Shown here: positions 9,089 through 18,582 of the stretch, piece by piece | Position numbering within the stretch: position 1 is the stretch's first letter | How the letters are laid out: every line of letters starts with the position of its first letter | NCBI GenBank assembly: GCA_021773645.1 | Contig: JAJFJU010000015.1 | Coordinates: 62,001-126,000 of the forward strand | From: Gammaproteobacteria bacterium | GTDB taxonomy: Bacteria; Pseudomonadota; Gammaproteobacteria; HK1 | Length of the DNA: 64,000 bases | Direction: 5' to 3' | Notes under the pieces: generated by a model | What the model was told of the DNA's origin: nothing | The model's database searches: none | The model's input: the letters and a program-made list of their open reading frames with translations, nothing else | Made by a program: the position numbers and the translations under genes

Positions 9089-10408
9089 TTAGCTGAAGGT
9101 GGCGCTGTTAAGGAACAGGTGAAGGCCAATTCCGGCGGCATAGCCGAGGGCAACGGCCCAGGACCATTTCAGGTGTGCGTAAAAGGTGTAAATGCCCCGG
9201 GCCTCGCCCATCACCGCGATACCGGCGGCGGAACCGATAGCGAGCAGTGAGCCCCCTATCCCAGTGGTAAGGGTTACTAACAGCCATTGCCCGGTACTCA
9301 TATCGAGGTCCATTCCGAGTACTGAGAACATGACCGGCACATTTTCAATCACCGCGGAAAGCAAGCCCACCAGGATGTTGGCGGTGGTGGTGTTGAGGTT
9401 GCCGTAGAGAAAATCTGAGGCCAGGGCCAGATAACCGAGCGCGGCCAGCCCGCTGATGCTGATGAGGATGCCGAAGAAGAACATCAAGGTGTCCCACTCG
9501 GCATGCTCCAGTGAACGAAAGATATCGAATTCATCCTGTTGCTCGCCGCTCGCCCGCTGGCGGCGCTTCAGGTGGTAGCCATAGAGTTTTAGGAAACCCA
9601 ACCCGGTCATCATGCCGAGTACCGCTGGCATATGCAGGAAATGTTCGACGGTGACGGCCATCACGATAGCCAGTACAAACAGCCCCACAATGACCCCGGC
9701 ACCTGGAAGCAGCGCGACCTTTTCCTGGAAGGGCTCAGGGCTAGTTTTTGGCACCAGCACGGATAGGCACAGGGCTGGAATCAGCCAGGTGACTAGAGCA
9801 GGCAGGTAGAGTTGGAAGAATTCGTGGAATTCGAGCAGGCCGCGTTGCCATATCAGCAGGGTGGTGACATCACCAAAGGGTGAAAAGGCACCGCCAGCGT
9901 TGGCGGCAACTACCACGCTCATGCAGCCGGCAAAGACAAAATTCCGCTCCTTGCGACCGATGGCCACCACCACCGTGGCCATCAACAGGGCAGTGGTCAG
10001 GTTGTTGGCCAGACTGGAAAGCAAAAAGGTGGCGCTACCTATCAGCCAATACACTCCTCGCAGAGAGCTGCCTTGGCTCACTAGGTAATGACTGAGGACA
10101 CGAAATACCTGGCGTTCCCCCATGGCATTGACGAAGGTCATGGCGGCAAGCAGGAATAGGAAGAGCTCAGTGTAATACTCGATACCCCGGCGCAGTATCT
10201 GCTCGGGAGTGTGGGTGTCGCCGTGTTCCATATAAGCGATGGCAACCACTAGCCAGATGATGCCGGCGGCGACGATAGCGGGTTTGGACTTGCGTAGCTG
10301 TAATGATTCTTCGCCTATGGCGAGCAAGTAGGCCAAGGCAAACACGGCGAGGCCTACGAGGCCGGCCCAGTGTTCGGTGAGGTTGAGCACCTGAATATCA
10401 GAAATCAT
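9089..10408 (-). CDS. nhaD: NhaD-type Na+/H+ antiporter, copy 1
   Basis: 439 residues, paralogous to the gene just downstream. Shared sequence includes HWAGLVGLAVFALAYLLAIGEE, RKSKPAIVAAGIIW, NNLTTALLMATVVVA, VVAANAGGAFSPFGDVTTL and GSLLAIGSAAGIAVMGEARGIYTFY. It lacks the N-terminal signal-like helix and the polar insert of copy 2, so membrane topology may differ at the N-terminus. Two stem-loops lie upstream in the leader. Na+ export at high external salt or pH is the expected role. Confidence 0.92.
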   Translation of the reverse strand: MISDIQVLNLTEHWAGLVGLAVFALAYLLAIGEESLQLRKSKPAIVAAGIIWLVVAIAYMEHGDTHTPEQILRRGIEYYTELFLFLLAAMTFVNAMGERQVFRVLSHYLVSQGSSLRGVYWLIGSATFLLSSLANNLTTALLMATVVVAIGRKERNFVFAGCMSVVVAANAGGAFSPFGDVTTLLIWQRGLLEFHEFFQLYLPALVTWLIPALCLSVLVPKTSPEPFQEKVALLPGAGVIVGLFVLAIVMAVTVEHFLHMPAVLGMMTGLGFLKLYGYHLKRRQRASGEQQDEFDIFRSLEHAEWDTLMFFFGILISISGLAALGYLALASDFLYGNLNTTTANILVGLLSAVIENVPVMFSVLGMDLDMSTGQWLLVTLTTGIGGSLLAIGSAAGIAVMGEARGIYTFYAHLKWSWAVALGYAAGIGLHLFLNSATFS

Positions 10409-10483
10409 CGTGATTAGTTCGCTTCCGTTCTGGTTTCGTTATGCGCCAGTGATAGCTATCGGAGCTCGGCCACCAAACTTTAA

Positions 10484-10519
10484 TTTGATAGCCTTTATCA
10501 AAGGGGAACTCTATCCCCT
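10484..10519. promoter_or_regulatory. Two adjacent hairpins in the leader of the nhaD pair
   Basis: TTTGATA pairs with TATCAAA (10484-10502), and immediately next to it GGGGA pairs with TCCCC (10503-10518). A further palindrome GATAGCTATC lies at 10451-10460. All three fall between the start of the first nhaD and the divergent small gene, so they could be mRNA leader structure or protein operators. I cannot match them to a named riboswitch. Confidence 0.4.
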
Positions 10520-10682
10520 CTACTTTTAACTAAAGACTGCCGGCCGAGTGCCGATACAGTAATCGGATGCCGTGAATTTGGCGAAAAAGCCGATTGGTCG
10601 TAGTTACTGATTTTCGGTATGACATATGCTTAGCGCCCGAGTCCCGAGCGTGAAACAGCTAATGAATGAGGAGCTTGGCAAC

Positions 10683-10937
10683 ATGAGTGTTCATAAGGAA
10701 GGTAAAGGTCCTTTGGCCAAGAAATTTCAGTACTTCGTGCTCAAGGTCGCTTTGGCGGGCTCGGCGAAGGGCGAGTATCTAGGGCCCTATGAGAATGAGG
10801 AAGCGCGTGATCTTGCGGCGAGCGAGTTGCGCGATAGCGCTGGCCGCGGGCGTCGGCGTGCGCTGTTCTGCTATCGGGTCAACATTGCGGCCAATCGGGT
10901 TGAAGAAATTATTGGCCAGACCAAGGTGGCGGCCTGA
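10683..10937 (+). CDS. Small conserved-looking protein of unknown function
   Basis: 84 residues from the ATG at 10683 (MSVHKEG), which has GAGGAG nine bases upstream. The frame also opens at 10626, with no ribosome site. The product is charged and soluble: FQYFVLKVALAGSAKGEYLG, then an Arg-rich GRGRRRALFCYRV, ending NRVEEIIGQTKVAA. I do not recognise a domain. Codon use resembles its neighbours, supporting a real gene. It is followed at 59 bases by the MlaC-like gene. Confidence 0.6.
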   Translation: MSVHKEGKGPLAKKFQYFVLKVALAGSAKGEYLGPYENEEARDLAASELRDSAGRGRRRALFCYRVNIAANRVEEIIGQTKVAA

Positions 10938-10941
10938 ACTC

Positions 10942-10984
10942 CTCGCCTATGGGTGAGTCTACTCGCCTGATGCCGTTTTTTTTT
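10942..10984 (+). terminator. Possible terminator or attenuator with alternative hairpins
   Basis: CTCGCC (10942-10947), GGTGAG (10952-10957) and CTCGCC (10962-10967) allow two mutually exclusive six-pair stems with four-base loops. A run of nine T follows at 10976-10984, eight bases past the second stem. The gap makes it a sub-standard intrinsic terminator. Confidence 0.4.
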
Positions 10985-10996
10985 GGAGTGTAGTGC

Positions 10997-11641
10997 GTGA
11001 AACATCATTTACATAAAAGTTATTTGGCCCTGCTGGGTATGGCCGTTTTGTTATTTGCCGGGGCCGCTGGGAATGCAGCGGCGATGGAGGCACCCAAGGA
11101 GGCTGATGCGCGGCTGTTTATTACCGAGCTGGCGCAAAAGGCCGGAGCGACGCTGCAAAGTAAAGGGAATACGCCAGAGCAACGCGAGGCCTCGGTACAT
11201 GCCTTGTTACGCGAGGGCTTTGCGCTGGAATTTATTGCGCGGATTTCGCTGGGTAAACATTGGCGACGGATTAAGTCCGAGCAGCGGGTGCTTTACACCG
11301 AGCTTTTCTCACAATTTCTCATTCGTGCCTACGGTGCGCGTCTCGCTGGTTTCAGCCCCGAGCTATTTCACGTAGATAGCGCAGCCAGCCGAGGGAAGCA
11401 GGACATGTTGGTGAAGACTCATATCGATCAGCCGCAAGGGCCACCATTGCAGGCCAGTTGGCGAATTCGGTTGTTTGATGGCAAGCCCAAGATCGTGGAT
11501 ATCGTGGTCGAGGGCGTCAGCATGGCGCTCAATCAGCGTCAGGAATTTTCCGCAGTCATTCAGCGTGATGGCATGGGGGGCCTGATGGACATGTTGCGAG
11601 TCCGAGGTAACGCAGGAAAGCCCACCCTTCCGCCAGCATAA
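10997..11641 (+). CDS. MlaC/Ttg2D-family periplasmic phospholipid-binding protein
   Basis: 214 residues with a GTG start preceded by GGAG. A signal peptide is clear (LALLGMAVLLFAGAAGNAAAM). The mature part follows the MlaC pattern: a helical N-terminal half with HALLREGFALEFIARISLGKHWRRI and QRVLYTELFSQFLIRAYGARL, then a beta-rich half with ASWRIRLFDGKPKIVDIVVEGVSMALNQRQEF. MlaC shuttles phospholipids between outer and inner membrane complexes. No mlaABDEF genes are adjacent, so this is a stand-alone copy whose partner is unknown. The family call rests on pattern and length. Confidence 0.8.
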   Translation: MKHHLHKSYLALLGMAVLLFAGAAGNAAAMEAPKEADARLFITELAQKAGATLQSKGNTPEQREASVHALLREGFALEFIARISLGKHWRRIKSEQRVLYTELFSQFLIRAYGARLAGFSPELFHVDSAASRGKQDMLVKTHIDQPQGPPLQASWRIRLFDGKPKIVDIVVEGVSMALNQRQEFSAVIQRDGMGGLMDMLRVRGNAGKPTLPPA

Positions 11642-11674
11642 TTCCGGCGTAGGTTAAGGGCCGGCGTGTAGTGT

Positions 11675-12739
11675 TCAGGCGTTGCCGCGTAGCTTGCGCT
11701 TACGCTGATCCGCAAAATCCAGCATCCGGCTTAAGGAAAGTACCGCACGTTTGCGAATCTGCTCTTCGATAAGAATTTCGTTTTCTTCCATCTCCAGCAC
11801 CCGCACCAGGTTTTGCAGGCCATTCATTGCCATCCAAGGGCAATGGGCACAACTTTCGCAAGTGGCCCCAAAGCCTGCATTGGGCGCGGCCATCAGTGTT
11901 TTTCCTGGCGCCGCCTCTCCCATTTTATGGAAGATTCCACGATCCGTGGCAACGATGAATTTATCCGCATCCAGTGTTTTTACCGCCTCAATGAGGGCGC
12001 TGGTTGAACCCACCACGTCGGCTTGCTCAATGACGTCGGCGGGAGATTCTGGATGGACCAGCACAGCCGCATCTGGATGTTCCGCGCGTAATTCCTTTAG
12101 CTCCTTGGCTTTAAAGCGCTCGTGTACCGCGCAGGAGGCCTGCCAGAGCAGCATATCGGCACCGGTCATTTCCTCAATATAGCCACCCAGATAACGATCT
12201 GGGGCCCATAAAATCGGCTCTCCTAGGGCGGTTAGATGTTCAACGATATCCAGCGCAATGCCGGAGGTAACCACCCAGTCTGCACGTGCCTTCACTGCGG
12301 CACTGGTATTCGCATAGACCACCACGGTGCGATCAGGGTGGGCATTGCAAAAGGCGATAAAGTCGTCTGCCGGGCAGCCCTCATCAAGGGAACAAGTGGC
12401 ATCGAGATCGGGCATGAAAACTCGTTTTTCCGGGCTCAGGATCTTTGCTGTTTCACCCATGAAACGAACCCCGGCCACCACCACCGTAGAGGCCGAATGA
12501 TCGCGGCCAAAACGGGCCATCTCCAGGGAATCTGATACATAACCACCACTTTCATCCGCCAGCAGTTGCAGATCGGGATCGGTATAAAAATGGGCCACCA
12601 ATACGGCGTCTTTTTCTTTTAGTAGCTGCTTGGCGCGGGAGAAAAGTGCATCGCGATCAGGCGGGCTCAGAGGCGGCGCTTTGGCAAGGATGGTTGCACC
12701 ATCGGGAATTTCAACGGCGGGCGGCTTGGGTGCTTGCAT
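11675..12739 (-). CDS. nadA: Quinolinate synthase A
   Basis: 354 residues. The three Cys positions expected for the [4Fe-4S] cluster are visible: [22 protein letters not shown] and [13 protein letters not shown]. Other family sequence includes [63 protein letters not shown] and VHPESP. It condenses iminoaspartate and dihydroxyacetone phosphate to quinolinate in NAD synthesis. It converges on the MlaC-like gene with a 33-base gap that can form a small CCGG stem. Confidence 0.97.
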   Translation of the reverse strand: MQAPKPPAVEIPDGATILAKAPPLSPPDRDALFSRAKQLLKEKDAVLVAHFYTDPDLQLLADESGGYVSDSLEMARFGRDHSASTVVVAGVRFMGETAKILSPEKRVFMPDLDATCSLDEGCPADDFIAFCNAHPDRTVVVYANTSAAVKARADWVVTSGIALDIVEHLTALGEPILWAPDRYLGGYIEEMTGADMLLWQASCAVHERFKAKELKELRAEHPDAAVLVHPESPADVIEQADVVGSTSALIEAVKTLDADKFIVATDRGIFHKMGEAAPGKTLMAAPNAGFGATCESCAHCPWMAMNGLQNLVRVLEMEENEILIEEQIRKRAVLSLSRMLDFADQRKRKLRGNA

Positions 12740-12915
12740 AGAGATGCTCGGTCACTCGGACGTAGGATAGGAGGAGTTAACGGCAAGGGCTGTGTGGAAA
12801 CGGGGACTGGAAGATAGAGCAAATCTCCTAGTGATTCAATTCCTTGGCCTGACAGAGCGGCCCGAACCTCGTGTTATTGTTAACTGTGTTTACATATAAA
12901 TTCCGAGGGGCTTCT

Positions 12916-14451
12916 ATGACCGACTCCATTGGCCAAACACTCAGTGCTCTACAGGCAAATCTCGACCGGGTTAATCGCACCTGGGGGGTGGATAAACACG
13001 AGCACTTCTTACAGTTTTTTGTGCGCATTGTGCCGCCGCTGCTGATGGCTGAACGCTGTGCCGTATTTATCCTCGACCCTGAGGGTAAGGGGGTGCTTTC
13101 CAAAGCGGGAACGGGAATAGGAGAGAGTGAAATTGCGGCACCACTGGAGGGCAGCATCGTCGGCCGTGCAATCTCTGAAGACTGTAGTGTGATTGAAAAC
13201 GAGCTGATGAAATCCGAGGGCTTTCATCAGGTGGCCGATGAGTACACCGGTTTTGTCACCCGCAGCGTGCTCTGTGTGCCCATTCGTAGCGCTACCGGTT
13301 CCCGGATCAACGGGGCCATTGAGGTGCTCAATAAGGAAGCCGACGGTGGTTTTGATGAGGACGATGCAAAATTGCTACAGGAAGTTGCCGATTTCCTCTC
13401 CATGGCGCTGGATAACATTCTTATCAATGGTGAAATCCTGAATCTTTCGCACAAGCTGGATCAGGAACTCAACCGTGTTTGTCTGGCGGACATCCCCGGC
13501 GAGCCACTGGTCACCCACAGTGCTGCTATGGCTCGGGTGGTGGCCGAGGCCAGATTAGTCAGTGAATCCCCGGTGAATGTGGTTATTCAGGGTGAAAATG
13601 GGACGGGTAAAGAGCTGTTGGCCCGCCTTATACACGAGGGCAGCGGGCGGCGGGAGCAGCCCTTCGTGGCGGTCAATTGCGCTGCAATTCCAGAAAACCT
13701 CATGGAAAGTGAATTCTTTGGCTATGAAAAGGGGGCCTTTACCGGTGCGAGCGCAAATCGCCGGGGGCGTCTTTTGGAGGCGAGCGGCGGGACGCTTTTT
13801 CTGGATGAAATCGCGGATCTTCCGCTGAGCATGCAGCCGAAATTCTTGCGCGTATTGCAAGAGGGAGAGGGCTCGCCGTTGGGAAGTAATCGCATGGAGC
13901 GCTACGATCTGCGCATCATTTGCGCCAGCAACAAGGAACTGCATCAGGCGGTTGATGAGGGCCGTTTCCGCGAAGATTTATATTATCGGCTATTTACCGT
14001 AGAGCTCAGACTGCCGCCGTTGCGGGAGCGGCGTGAGGATATCGCGCCGTTATGCCAGACCTTTCTCGCTGAGGTTTGTGAGCGCTTTGAAAAGCAACTG
14101 GATGGATTTTCCAACCAGCTGTTGTCGTTATTCGAGGCCTGTCCTTGGCCGGGCAACGTCCGTCAGCTCCAGCATGAGATAGAAAGATTGGTGGCGCTGA
14201 CCCCTGCAGGACAAGTATTGCGTCCAGAAAACTGTTCTCCAGAGTTGCTTTCAAGTGCGCCGGCGGCCGGGCAAGTGAATGCTCAAGTCGGCGGTGGTGA
14301 ACTGGCTATCCCGGTGCGTGTGGAGGCGCTGGAGCGTGAGCTCATCGGGCGGGCGCTGGAGGATACGGGGGGCAATAAGGTACGGGCTTCCGCCTTGCTA
14401 GGCATTACCCGCCAAGGACTTTATAAGAAGCTGCGGCGTTATGGTTTGTAG
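12916..14451 (+). CDS. Sigma-54-dependent transcriptional activator, GAF-AAA+-Fis
   Basis: 511 residues from the ATG at 12916, chosen over an upstream in-frame start because GAGGGG lies at good distance. Residues 1-180 form a GAF-type sensor domain (AERCAVFILDPEGKG, SVLCVPIRS, GAIEVLNKEADGGFDEDDAKLL). Residues about 205-430 are the AAA+ core with Walker A GENGTGKE, the sigma-54-contacting EKGAFTGA loop, Walker B GGTLFLDEI and the R-finger region REDLYYRL. A Fis-type HTH closes the protein (NKVRASALLGITRQGLYKKL). It should activate sigma-54 promoters in response to a small ligand or redox cue. No TGGCAC-N5-TTGC promoter was found nearby, so its targets are unknown. Confidence 0.93.
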   Translation: MTDSIGQTLSALQANLDRVNRTWGVDKHEHFLQFFVRIVPPLLMAERCAVFILDPEGKGVLSKAGTGIGESEIAAPLEGSIVGRAISEDCSVIENELMKSEGFHQVADEYTGFVTRSVLCVPIRSATGSRINGAIEVLNKEADGGFDEDDAKLLQEVADFLSMALDNILINGEILNLSHKLDQELNRVCLADIPGEPLVTHSAAMARVVAEARLVSESPVNVVIQGENGTGKELLARLIHEGSGRREQPFVAVNCAAIPENLMESEFFGYEKGAFTGASANRRGRLLEASGGTLFLDEIADLPLSMQPKFLRVLQEGEGSPLGSNRMERYDLRIICASNKELHQAVDEGRFREDLYYRLFTVELRLPPLRERREDIAPLCQTFLAEVCERFEKQLDGFSNQLLSLFEACPWPGNVRQLQHEIERLVALTPAGQVLRPENCSPELLSSAPAAGQVNAQVGGGELAIPVRVEALERELIGRALEDTGGNKVRASALLGITRQGLYKKLRRYGL

Positions 14452-14513
14452 CAGAGCCCCCAGTCAAGCAGTTGCTGGACTACACTCTTTAACAGGGCCG
14501 CGATTGGTAATTT

Positions 14514-14541
14514 GCCGACGGGGTCGGCGAGACCGGTTTTT
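14514..14541 (+). terminator. Intrinsic terminator after the sigma-54 activator
   Basis: GCCGAC (14514-14519) pairs with GTCGGC (14523-14528) around a GGG loop, with five T at 14537-14541. The gap to the T run is eight bases, so it may be moderate in strength. Confidence 0.5.
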
Positions 14542-14596
14542 CTCCCGGACACCCCTGGTGTTGAAGGTGGCATAGCACCTGGCCAGTCGCGGCTCG

Positions 14597-15181
14597 TTAA
14601 TGCAGTGCCGAGCGCCACTCCAGCTTCGCAATCACCGTACCTTCATGTGCCGCCATTTCTGCCAGCCGAGTGTCGATCTCATCTGCCGAAAAATAATGGC
14701 GGGCCAATTCCACAAACAACACGCCGTGCCCAGCCTCACTTTTCCACAGACGTTCATAAAAGGCCTTGAGGGCAGTCTCTTCCAGGGTTTCAGACACTAG
14801 TCGAAAGCGCTCGGCACCACGACTTTCAATGAGAGTAGCGAGTAGCAGTTGATCGAGAAAACGCTCGTTACGGCCGTGGCGCAGGACCGATAGCAGTTGG
14901 TTGACGTAGGGGTCCGGGCTATCCTTCACCAGCCGCAGTCCACGAGCCTGCATGAGATCGAAGACCTGGCGGAAGTGACTCAGCTCTTCCTGGGCCAAGG
15001 CTATCAGCGGTGACAATATCTTTTCCCGATCGGCGTACCTGACGATTAGACTCATGGCAAGTGCCGAGGCCTTGCGTTCGCAGTTGGCGTGATCTTGCAA
15101 AAAGGCATCAAAATCCTTGATTGCAACGGCAGCCCAGCCCGGATCGGTGGCTACGGTAAGCGGGGAAATTAAATCAGGCAC
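14597..15181 (-). CDS. miaE: tRNA-(2-methylthio-N6-isopentenyladenosine-37) hydroxylase MiaE
   Basis: 194 residues. It has the non-haem di-iron ferritin-like pattern: DHANCERKASALAM, LAQEELSHFRQV, ESRGAERFRLV and KSEAGHGVLFVELA supply the Glu and His ligands. MiaE uses O2 to hydroxylate ms2i6A37 in tRNAs reading UNN codons. The start is a GTG preceded by AAAGGAA. The gene is divergent from the glycosyltransferase only 11 bases away, so their promoters must overlap or lie within the other gene. Confidence 0.9.
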   Translation of the reverse strand: MPDLISPLTVATDPGWAAVAIKDFDAFLQDHANCERKASALAMSLIVRYADREKILSPLIALAQEELSHFRQVFDLMQARGLRLVKDSPDPYVNQLLSVLRHGRNERFLDQLLLATLIESRGAERFRLVSETLEETALKAFYERLWKSEAGHGVLFVELARHYFSADEIDTRLAEMAAHEGTVIAKLEWRSALH

Positions 15182-15192
15182 AGAGGGTTCCT

Positions 15193-16503
15193 TTGGCAGC
15201 GGTGGTTATGACTCAAGTTCATCCAGCTAAGACTTCATCCAAGCCAACTCCGCCACAAAATGGTTGGGAACGCAAAGCTAAGGCCTATCTGCACAAACAT
15301 CAACTGGCGGCACGCCAATTGCGGACATCTCCGCACGCACAATTGAGCATGGTGGTGGTGATTCCTTGTTATGACGAGCCGGAATTGCACCTAACCCTGT
15401 CTTCGCTGAGGGCCTGTAAACGTCCTCAGGCGGCAGTAGAGGTGCTGGTGGTTATCAATGCCCCGGAGGATGCAGCAACCGAGGTAGTCGAACAAAATCG
15501 CCGTGCTCTGCGGACGGTACAGGCATTGGATGATTCGTTAAATGATCCGTGTCTGCGCTTTCACCCACTCTACTTCCCCAAATTACCGCCAGAGCATGCT
15601 GGCGTGGGCTGTGCCCGTAAACTGGGTATGGACGAGGCAGTGCAGCGCTTTAGCGATCTGGGGCGAGCTGATGGGCTCATTTTATCGTTGGATGCGGATT
15701 GCCGGGTGGCGGCTAATTATCTGCAGGCGGTGGAATCCCATTTTGTTCGCCATCCCAAGTCTCCGGCCGCGGCAATTTATTTTGAGCACCCGTTGGATGA
15801 GAGTCATCCCGGCATGATTAGCTATGAGCTGTTTCTTCGCTACTACATTCAGGCCCTGCGCTTTAGTGGCCACCCCCATGCCTTTCACACCGTGGGCTCC
15901 ACCATCGTTGTCCGTGCTGAGGCCTATGTAAAACAAGGCGGCATGAATCGTCGCCGCGCCGGGGAGGATTTCTATTTTCTGCAAAAGCTCTTTGCTCTCG
16001 GGGGATTCAGTGAGGTGCGAGATACGATGGTTGCGCCCTCTGCTCGCCACTCCGCCCGCGTGCCCTTTGGTACCGGCCAGGCGGTGGGGCGGATTGAGGC
16101 CAGTGGCGCTATCGGTTATCCGGCCTTCGCCCCCGATATTTTTGGTGATTTAGTGGATTTGTTCCGCCGAGTCGAGCAGGCCTGTGAGCAAGAATTCCAA
16201 TCACTTCCCAGCCCGGTCGGCCTGAGCCCAGTGTTGATGGATTTTCTTAACAAACTTGGCTTTGATGACAAGATGCAGGAAATTCGCCGCAACGCGGTGA
16301 CCCCCCGCACCTTGAGACAGCGTTTCTACAACTGGTTTAACCCCTTCCGGGTGCTAAAATTCGCTAACTTTGCGACGGCCGCTGCTTATCCCAAGGTGGA
16401 CGTTGTCGATGCAGCGCATAGTTTATTGAAATGGCGTGGGATTGAGGCATCAAAGGATGCTTTGTACCTACTCCGCATCTATCGGAAACTGGATTTGGAA
16501 TAA
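15193..16503 (+). CDS. Family 2 glycosyltransferase
   Basis: About 436 residues from a TTG with GAGGG five bases upstream; an ATG at 15208 is the alternative start. The N-terminal half has the GT-A core: SMVVVIPCYDEPELHLTLSSL near residue 52, then GVGCARKLGMDEAV, and the DXD-like LILSLDADCRV. Later GSTIVVRAEAYVKQGGM and the acceptor-site RRAGEDFYFLQKL match GT2 enzymes. No membrane segments are obvious, so it is probably cytosolic. Sugar donor and acceptor cannot be inferred. It is followed four bases later by the FAH-family gene. Confidence 0.85.
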   Translation: MAAVVMTQVHPAKTSSKPTPPQNGWERKAKAYLHKHQLAARQLRTSPHAQLSMVVVIPCYDEPELHLTLSSLRACKRPQAAVEVLVVINAPEDAATEVVEQNRRALRTVQALDDSLNDPCLRFHPLYFPKLPPEHAGVGCARKLGMDEAVQRFSDLGRADGLILSLDADCRVAANYLQAVESHFVRHPKSPAAAIYFEHPLDESHPGMISYELFLRYYIQALRFSGHPHAFHTVGSTIVVRAEAYVKQGGMNRRRAGEDFYFLQKLFALGGFSEVRDTMVAPSARHSARVPFGTGQAVGRIEASGAIGYPAFAPDIFGDLVDLFRRVEQACEQEFQSLPSPVGLSPVLMDFLNKLGFDDKMQEIRRNAVTPRTLRQRFYNWFNPFRVLKFANFATAAAYPKVDVVDAAHSLLKWRGIEASKDALYLLRIYRKLDLE

Positions 16504-16507
16504 CCCT

Positions 16508-17179
16508 ATGGTCTACCAACACCTTGATGTTGATGGCGAGTCTATCGACCTACCCGTGGGCAAGGTGGTGTGTGTGGGGCGCAATTACGTCGCCCATGCC
16601 CGGGAATTGGGTAATGCTGTGCCGGCTAAACCGGTGTTATTTATGAAGCCAGCGACGGCCTTGGTGGGTCTTGATGAACCGCTGCAGTTGCCGACTCATG
16701 GCCAGGAATTGCATCACGAGGTGGAACTGGCAGTGTTGCTGGATGCCCGTCTTTGCCAAGCAAACGAGGCCGAGGTAGGCGGTGCGATTGCTGGTTATGG
16801 CGTGGCTCTGGATTTCACCCTGCGCGATTTGCAGGCGCGTCTCAAGGCTGATGGGCAGCCCTGGGAGCTGGCTAAGGCCTTTGATGGCTCCTGCCCGCTT
16901 TCTGCATTCGCACACGTAGAAGATGTGCCGGAAGTCGCCGACTGCGCGTTGCAATTGTGGGTGAATGGAAAGCTGCAACAGGATGGCAATACCCGGGATA
17001 TGATCGTGAAAATGCCTGCCTTACTGGCTCATATCTCGCAGTTTTTCACCCTGGAGCCAGGTGATGTGGTCCTCACCGGGACCCCTGCCGGGGTGGGGCC
17101 ACTTCAGGGAGGCGAGGAGTTGATATTGGGTTTAGGGGATACGCTGCGCTTCCCCGCCCGCATGGCGTGCGCCGAATAA
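16508..17179 (+). CDS. Fumarylacetoacetate hydrolase family protein (YcgM/FAHD1-like)
   Basis: 223 residues from the ATG at 16508, just after the upstream stop; an in-frame start at 16436 would overlap the glycosyltransferase and is not favoured. Family landmarks are KVVCVGRNYVAHARELG, KPVLFMKPATALVG, the metal-binding HHEVELAVLLD, GYGVALDFTLRDLQ, WELAKAFDGSCPLS and PGDVVLTGTPAGVGP. Members hydrolyse acylpyruvates or tautomerise or decarboxylate oxaloacetate. Given the full TCA set in this window, an oxaloacetate-related role is plausible but not shown. Confidence 0.9.
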   Translation: MVYQHLDVDGESIDLPVGKVVCVGRNYVAHARELGNAVPAKPVLFMKPATALVGLDEPLQLPTHGQELHHEVELAVLLDARLCQANEAEVGGAIAGYGVALDFTLRDLQARLKADGQPWELAKAFDGSCPLSAFAHVEDVPEVADCALQLWVNGKLQQDGNTRDMIVKMPALLAHISQFFTLEPGDVVLTGTPAGVGPLQGGEELILGLGDTLRFPARMACAE

Positions 17180-17191
17180 TTTATTGAGGTA

Positions 17192-18445
17192 GTGAATCCA
17201 GTGGAAGACAAATTGAAGGCCGCCGTGGCACCAATGCGCCGTGAGTGTGTACAGACCCAAGTGGGTAACGTGGCCATTGGCGGTGGAGCGCCCATCGTGG
17301 TTCAGTCCATGACCAATACCGATACCGTGGATGTTAAGGCTACGGTGCAGCAGGTGAAGGCGCTGGCGGAGGCCGGTTCCGAACTGGTGCGTATTACTGT
17401 CAATACGAAGCAGGCCGCTGCCGCGGTGGCCAGCATTCGCGAGCAACTAGATGGGCTAGGTTGTGGCGTGCCGCTGGTGGGCGACTTTCATTACAACGGA
17501 CACCAGTTGCTTAAGGACTATCCGGAATGCGCTGAGGCGCTGGCTAAATATCGCATAAACCCGGGTAACGTGGGCTTCGGCGGTAAACGTGACAGCCGTT
17601 ATTCCGCCATGATCGAGATAGCCCTGAGGTACCAAAAACCGGTACGTATCGGGGTTAACTGGGGCAGCTTGGATCAGGCGCTTATGGCGCGGTTGATGGA
17701 TGAAAATGGTGCCAGTGCGAAACCCCGATCGGCGGATGCGGTGATGCGCGAGGCGTTGGTACTTTCGGCACTGGAAGGGGCTGAGCGCGCGCAAGCACTC
17801 GGCATGTCCCCACAGGACATCATCCTTTCTTGCAAGGTCAGTGGCGTGCAGGATTTGATCGCCGTTTATCGAGAGCTCGCTCAGCGCTGTGTTTATCCAC
17901 TACACCTCGGTCTCACCGAGGCGGGCATGGGGCACAAGGGCGTGGTGGCTTCCACGGCCGCTATGAGTGTGCTGCTTAACGAGGGCATTGGCGACACCAT
18001 CCGCGTCTCCCTAACCCCCAAGCCCGGCGGCGATCGCACTGAGGAAGTCGTGGTGGCTCAGCAGATTTTGCAGGCGCTGGAGTTGCGTGCCTTTACCCCG
18101 CAAGTGACTGCCTGCCCTGGCTGTGGGCGTACCACCAGCACCTTATTCCAGGAGTTGGCAGATGACATTCAAGGCTTTCTGCGGCAGCAAATGCCGGAGT
18201 GGCGACGTCTCTATCCCGGGGTCGAGAGTCTTTCGGTGGCGGTGATGGGCTGCATCGTCAACGGCCCGGGGGAGAGTAAGCAAGCCGATATAGGAATCAG
18301 CCTGCCCGGTAGCGGTGAGAATCCGGCGGCCCCGGTGTTTGAGGATGGGGAAAAGACTATCACCCTGCGTGGTGAGGGTATTGCCGAGGCCTTCAAAGAG
18401 CGTCTGGAGCAGTATGTGGAACGGCGTTACGGGAAATCGACCTAG
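17192..18445 (+). CDS. ispG: 4-hydroxy-3-methylbut-2-en-1-yl diphosphate synthase (flavodoxin/ferredoxin)
   Basis: 417 residues with a GTG start preceded by TTGAGGTA. It shows the TIM-barrel start [33 protein letters not shown] and IGVNWGSLD. The C-terminal [4Fe-4S] ligands are in ACPGCGRT and [10 protein letters not shown]. It performs the penultimate step of the MEP isoprenoid pathway. The 31-residue longer form relative to short IspG types fits gammaproteobacteria. A REP-like element follows. Confidence 0.97.
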   Translation: MNPVEDKLKAAVAPMRRECVQTQVGNVAIGGGAPIVVQSMTNTDTVDVKATVQQVKALAEAGSELVRITVNTKQAAAAVASIREQLDGLGCGVPLVGDFHYNGHQLLKDYPECAEALAKYRINPGNVGFGGKRDSRYSAMIEIALRYQKPVRIGVNWGSLDQALMARLMDENGASAKPRSADAVMREALVLSALEGAERAQALGMSPQDIILSCKVSGVQDLIAVYRELAQRCVYPLHLGLTEAGMGHKGVVASTAAMSVLLNEGIGDTIRVSLTPKPGGDRTEEVVVAQQILQALELRAFTPQVTACPGCGRTTSTLFQELADDIQGFLRQQMPEWRRLYPGVESLSVAVMGCIVNGPGESKQADIGISLPGSGENPAAPVFEDGEKTITLRGEGIAEAFKERLEQYVERRYGKST

Positions 18446-18507
18446 ATATCTATATAACTCTAGATTCCCAGCGCAAGCTGTTGATATACGCTATTTTATA
18501 TGAGGTT

Positions 18508-18567
18508 TAGGGCGGGCCATGTCCGCCTTGTTGACTGCGGGTATGCGGCGGGCATGGCGCGCCCTAC
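18508..18567. repeat. REP/BIME-like intergenic element, diverged copy
   Basis: Two imperfect palindromes face each other: TAGGGCGGGCCATGTCCGCC at 18508-18527 and, inverted, GTAGGGCGCGCCATGCCCGC (read on the minus strand from 18567). The pattern GTAG followed by a GGCGn...nCGCC stem is shared with the element at 41261-41326. The left copy has lost the G of GTAG. Confidence 0.65.
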
Positions 18568-18582
18568 GGTGAGCTCAAAGCA

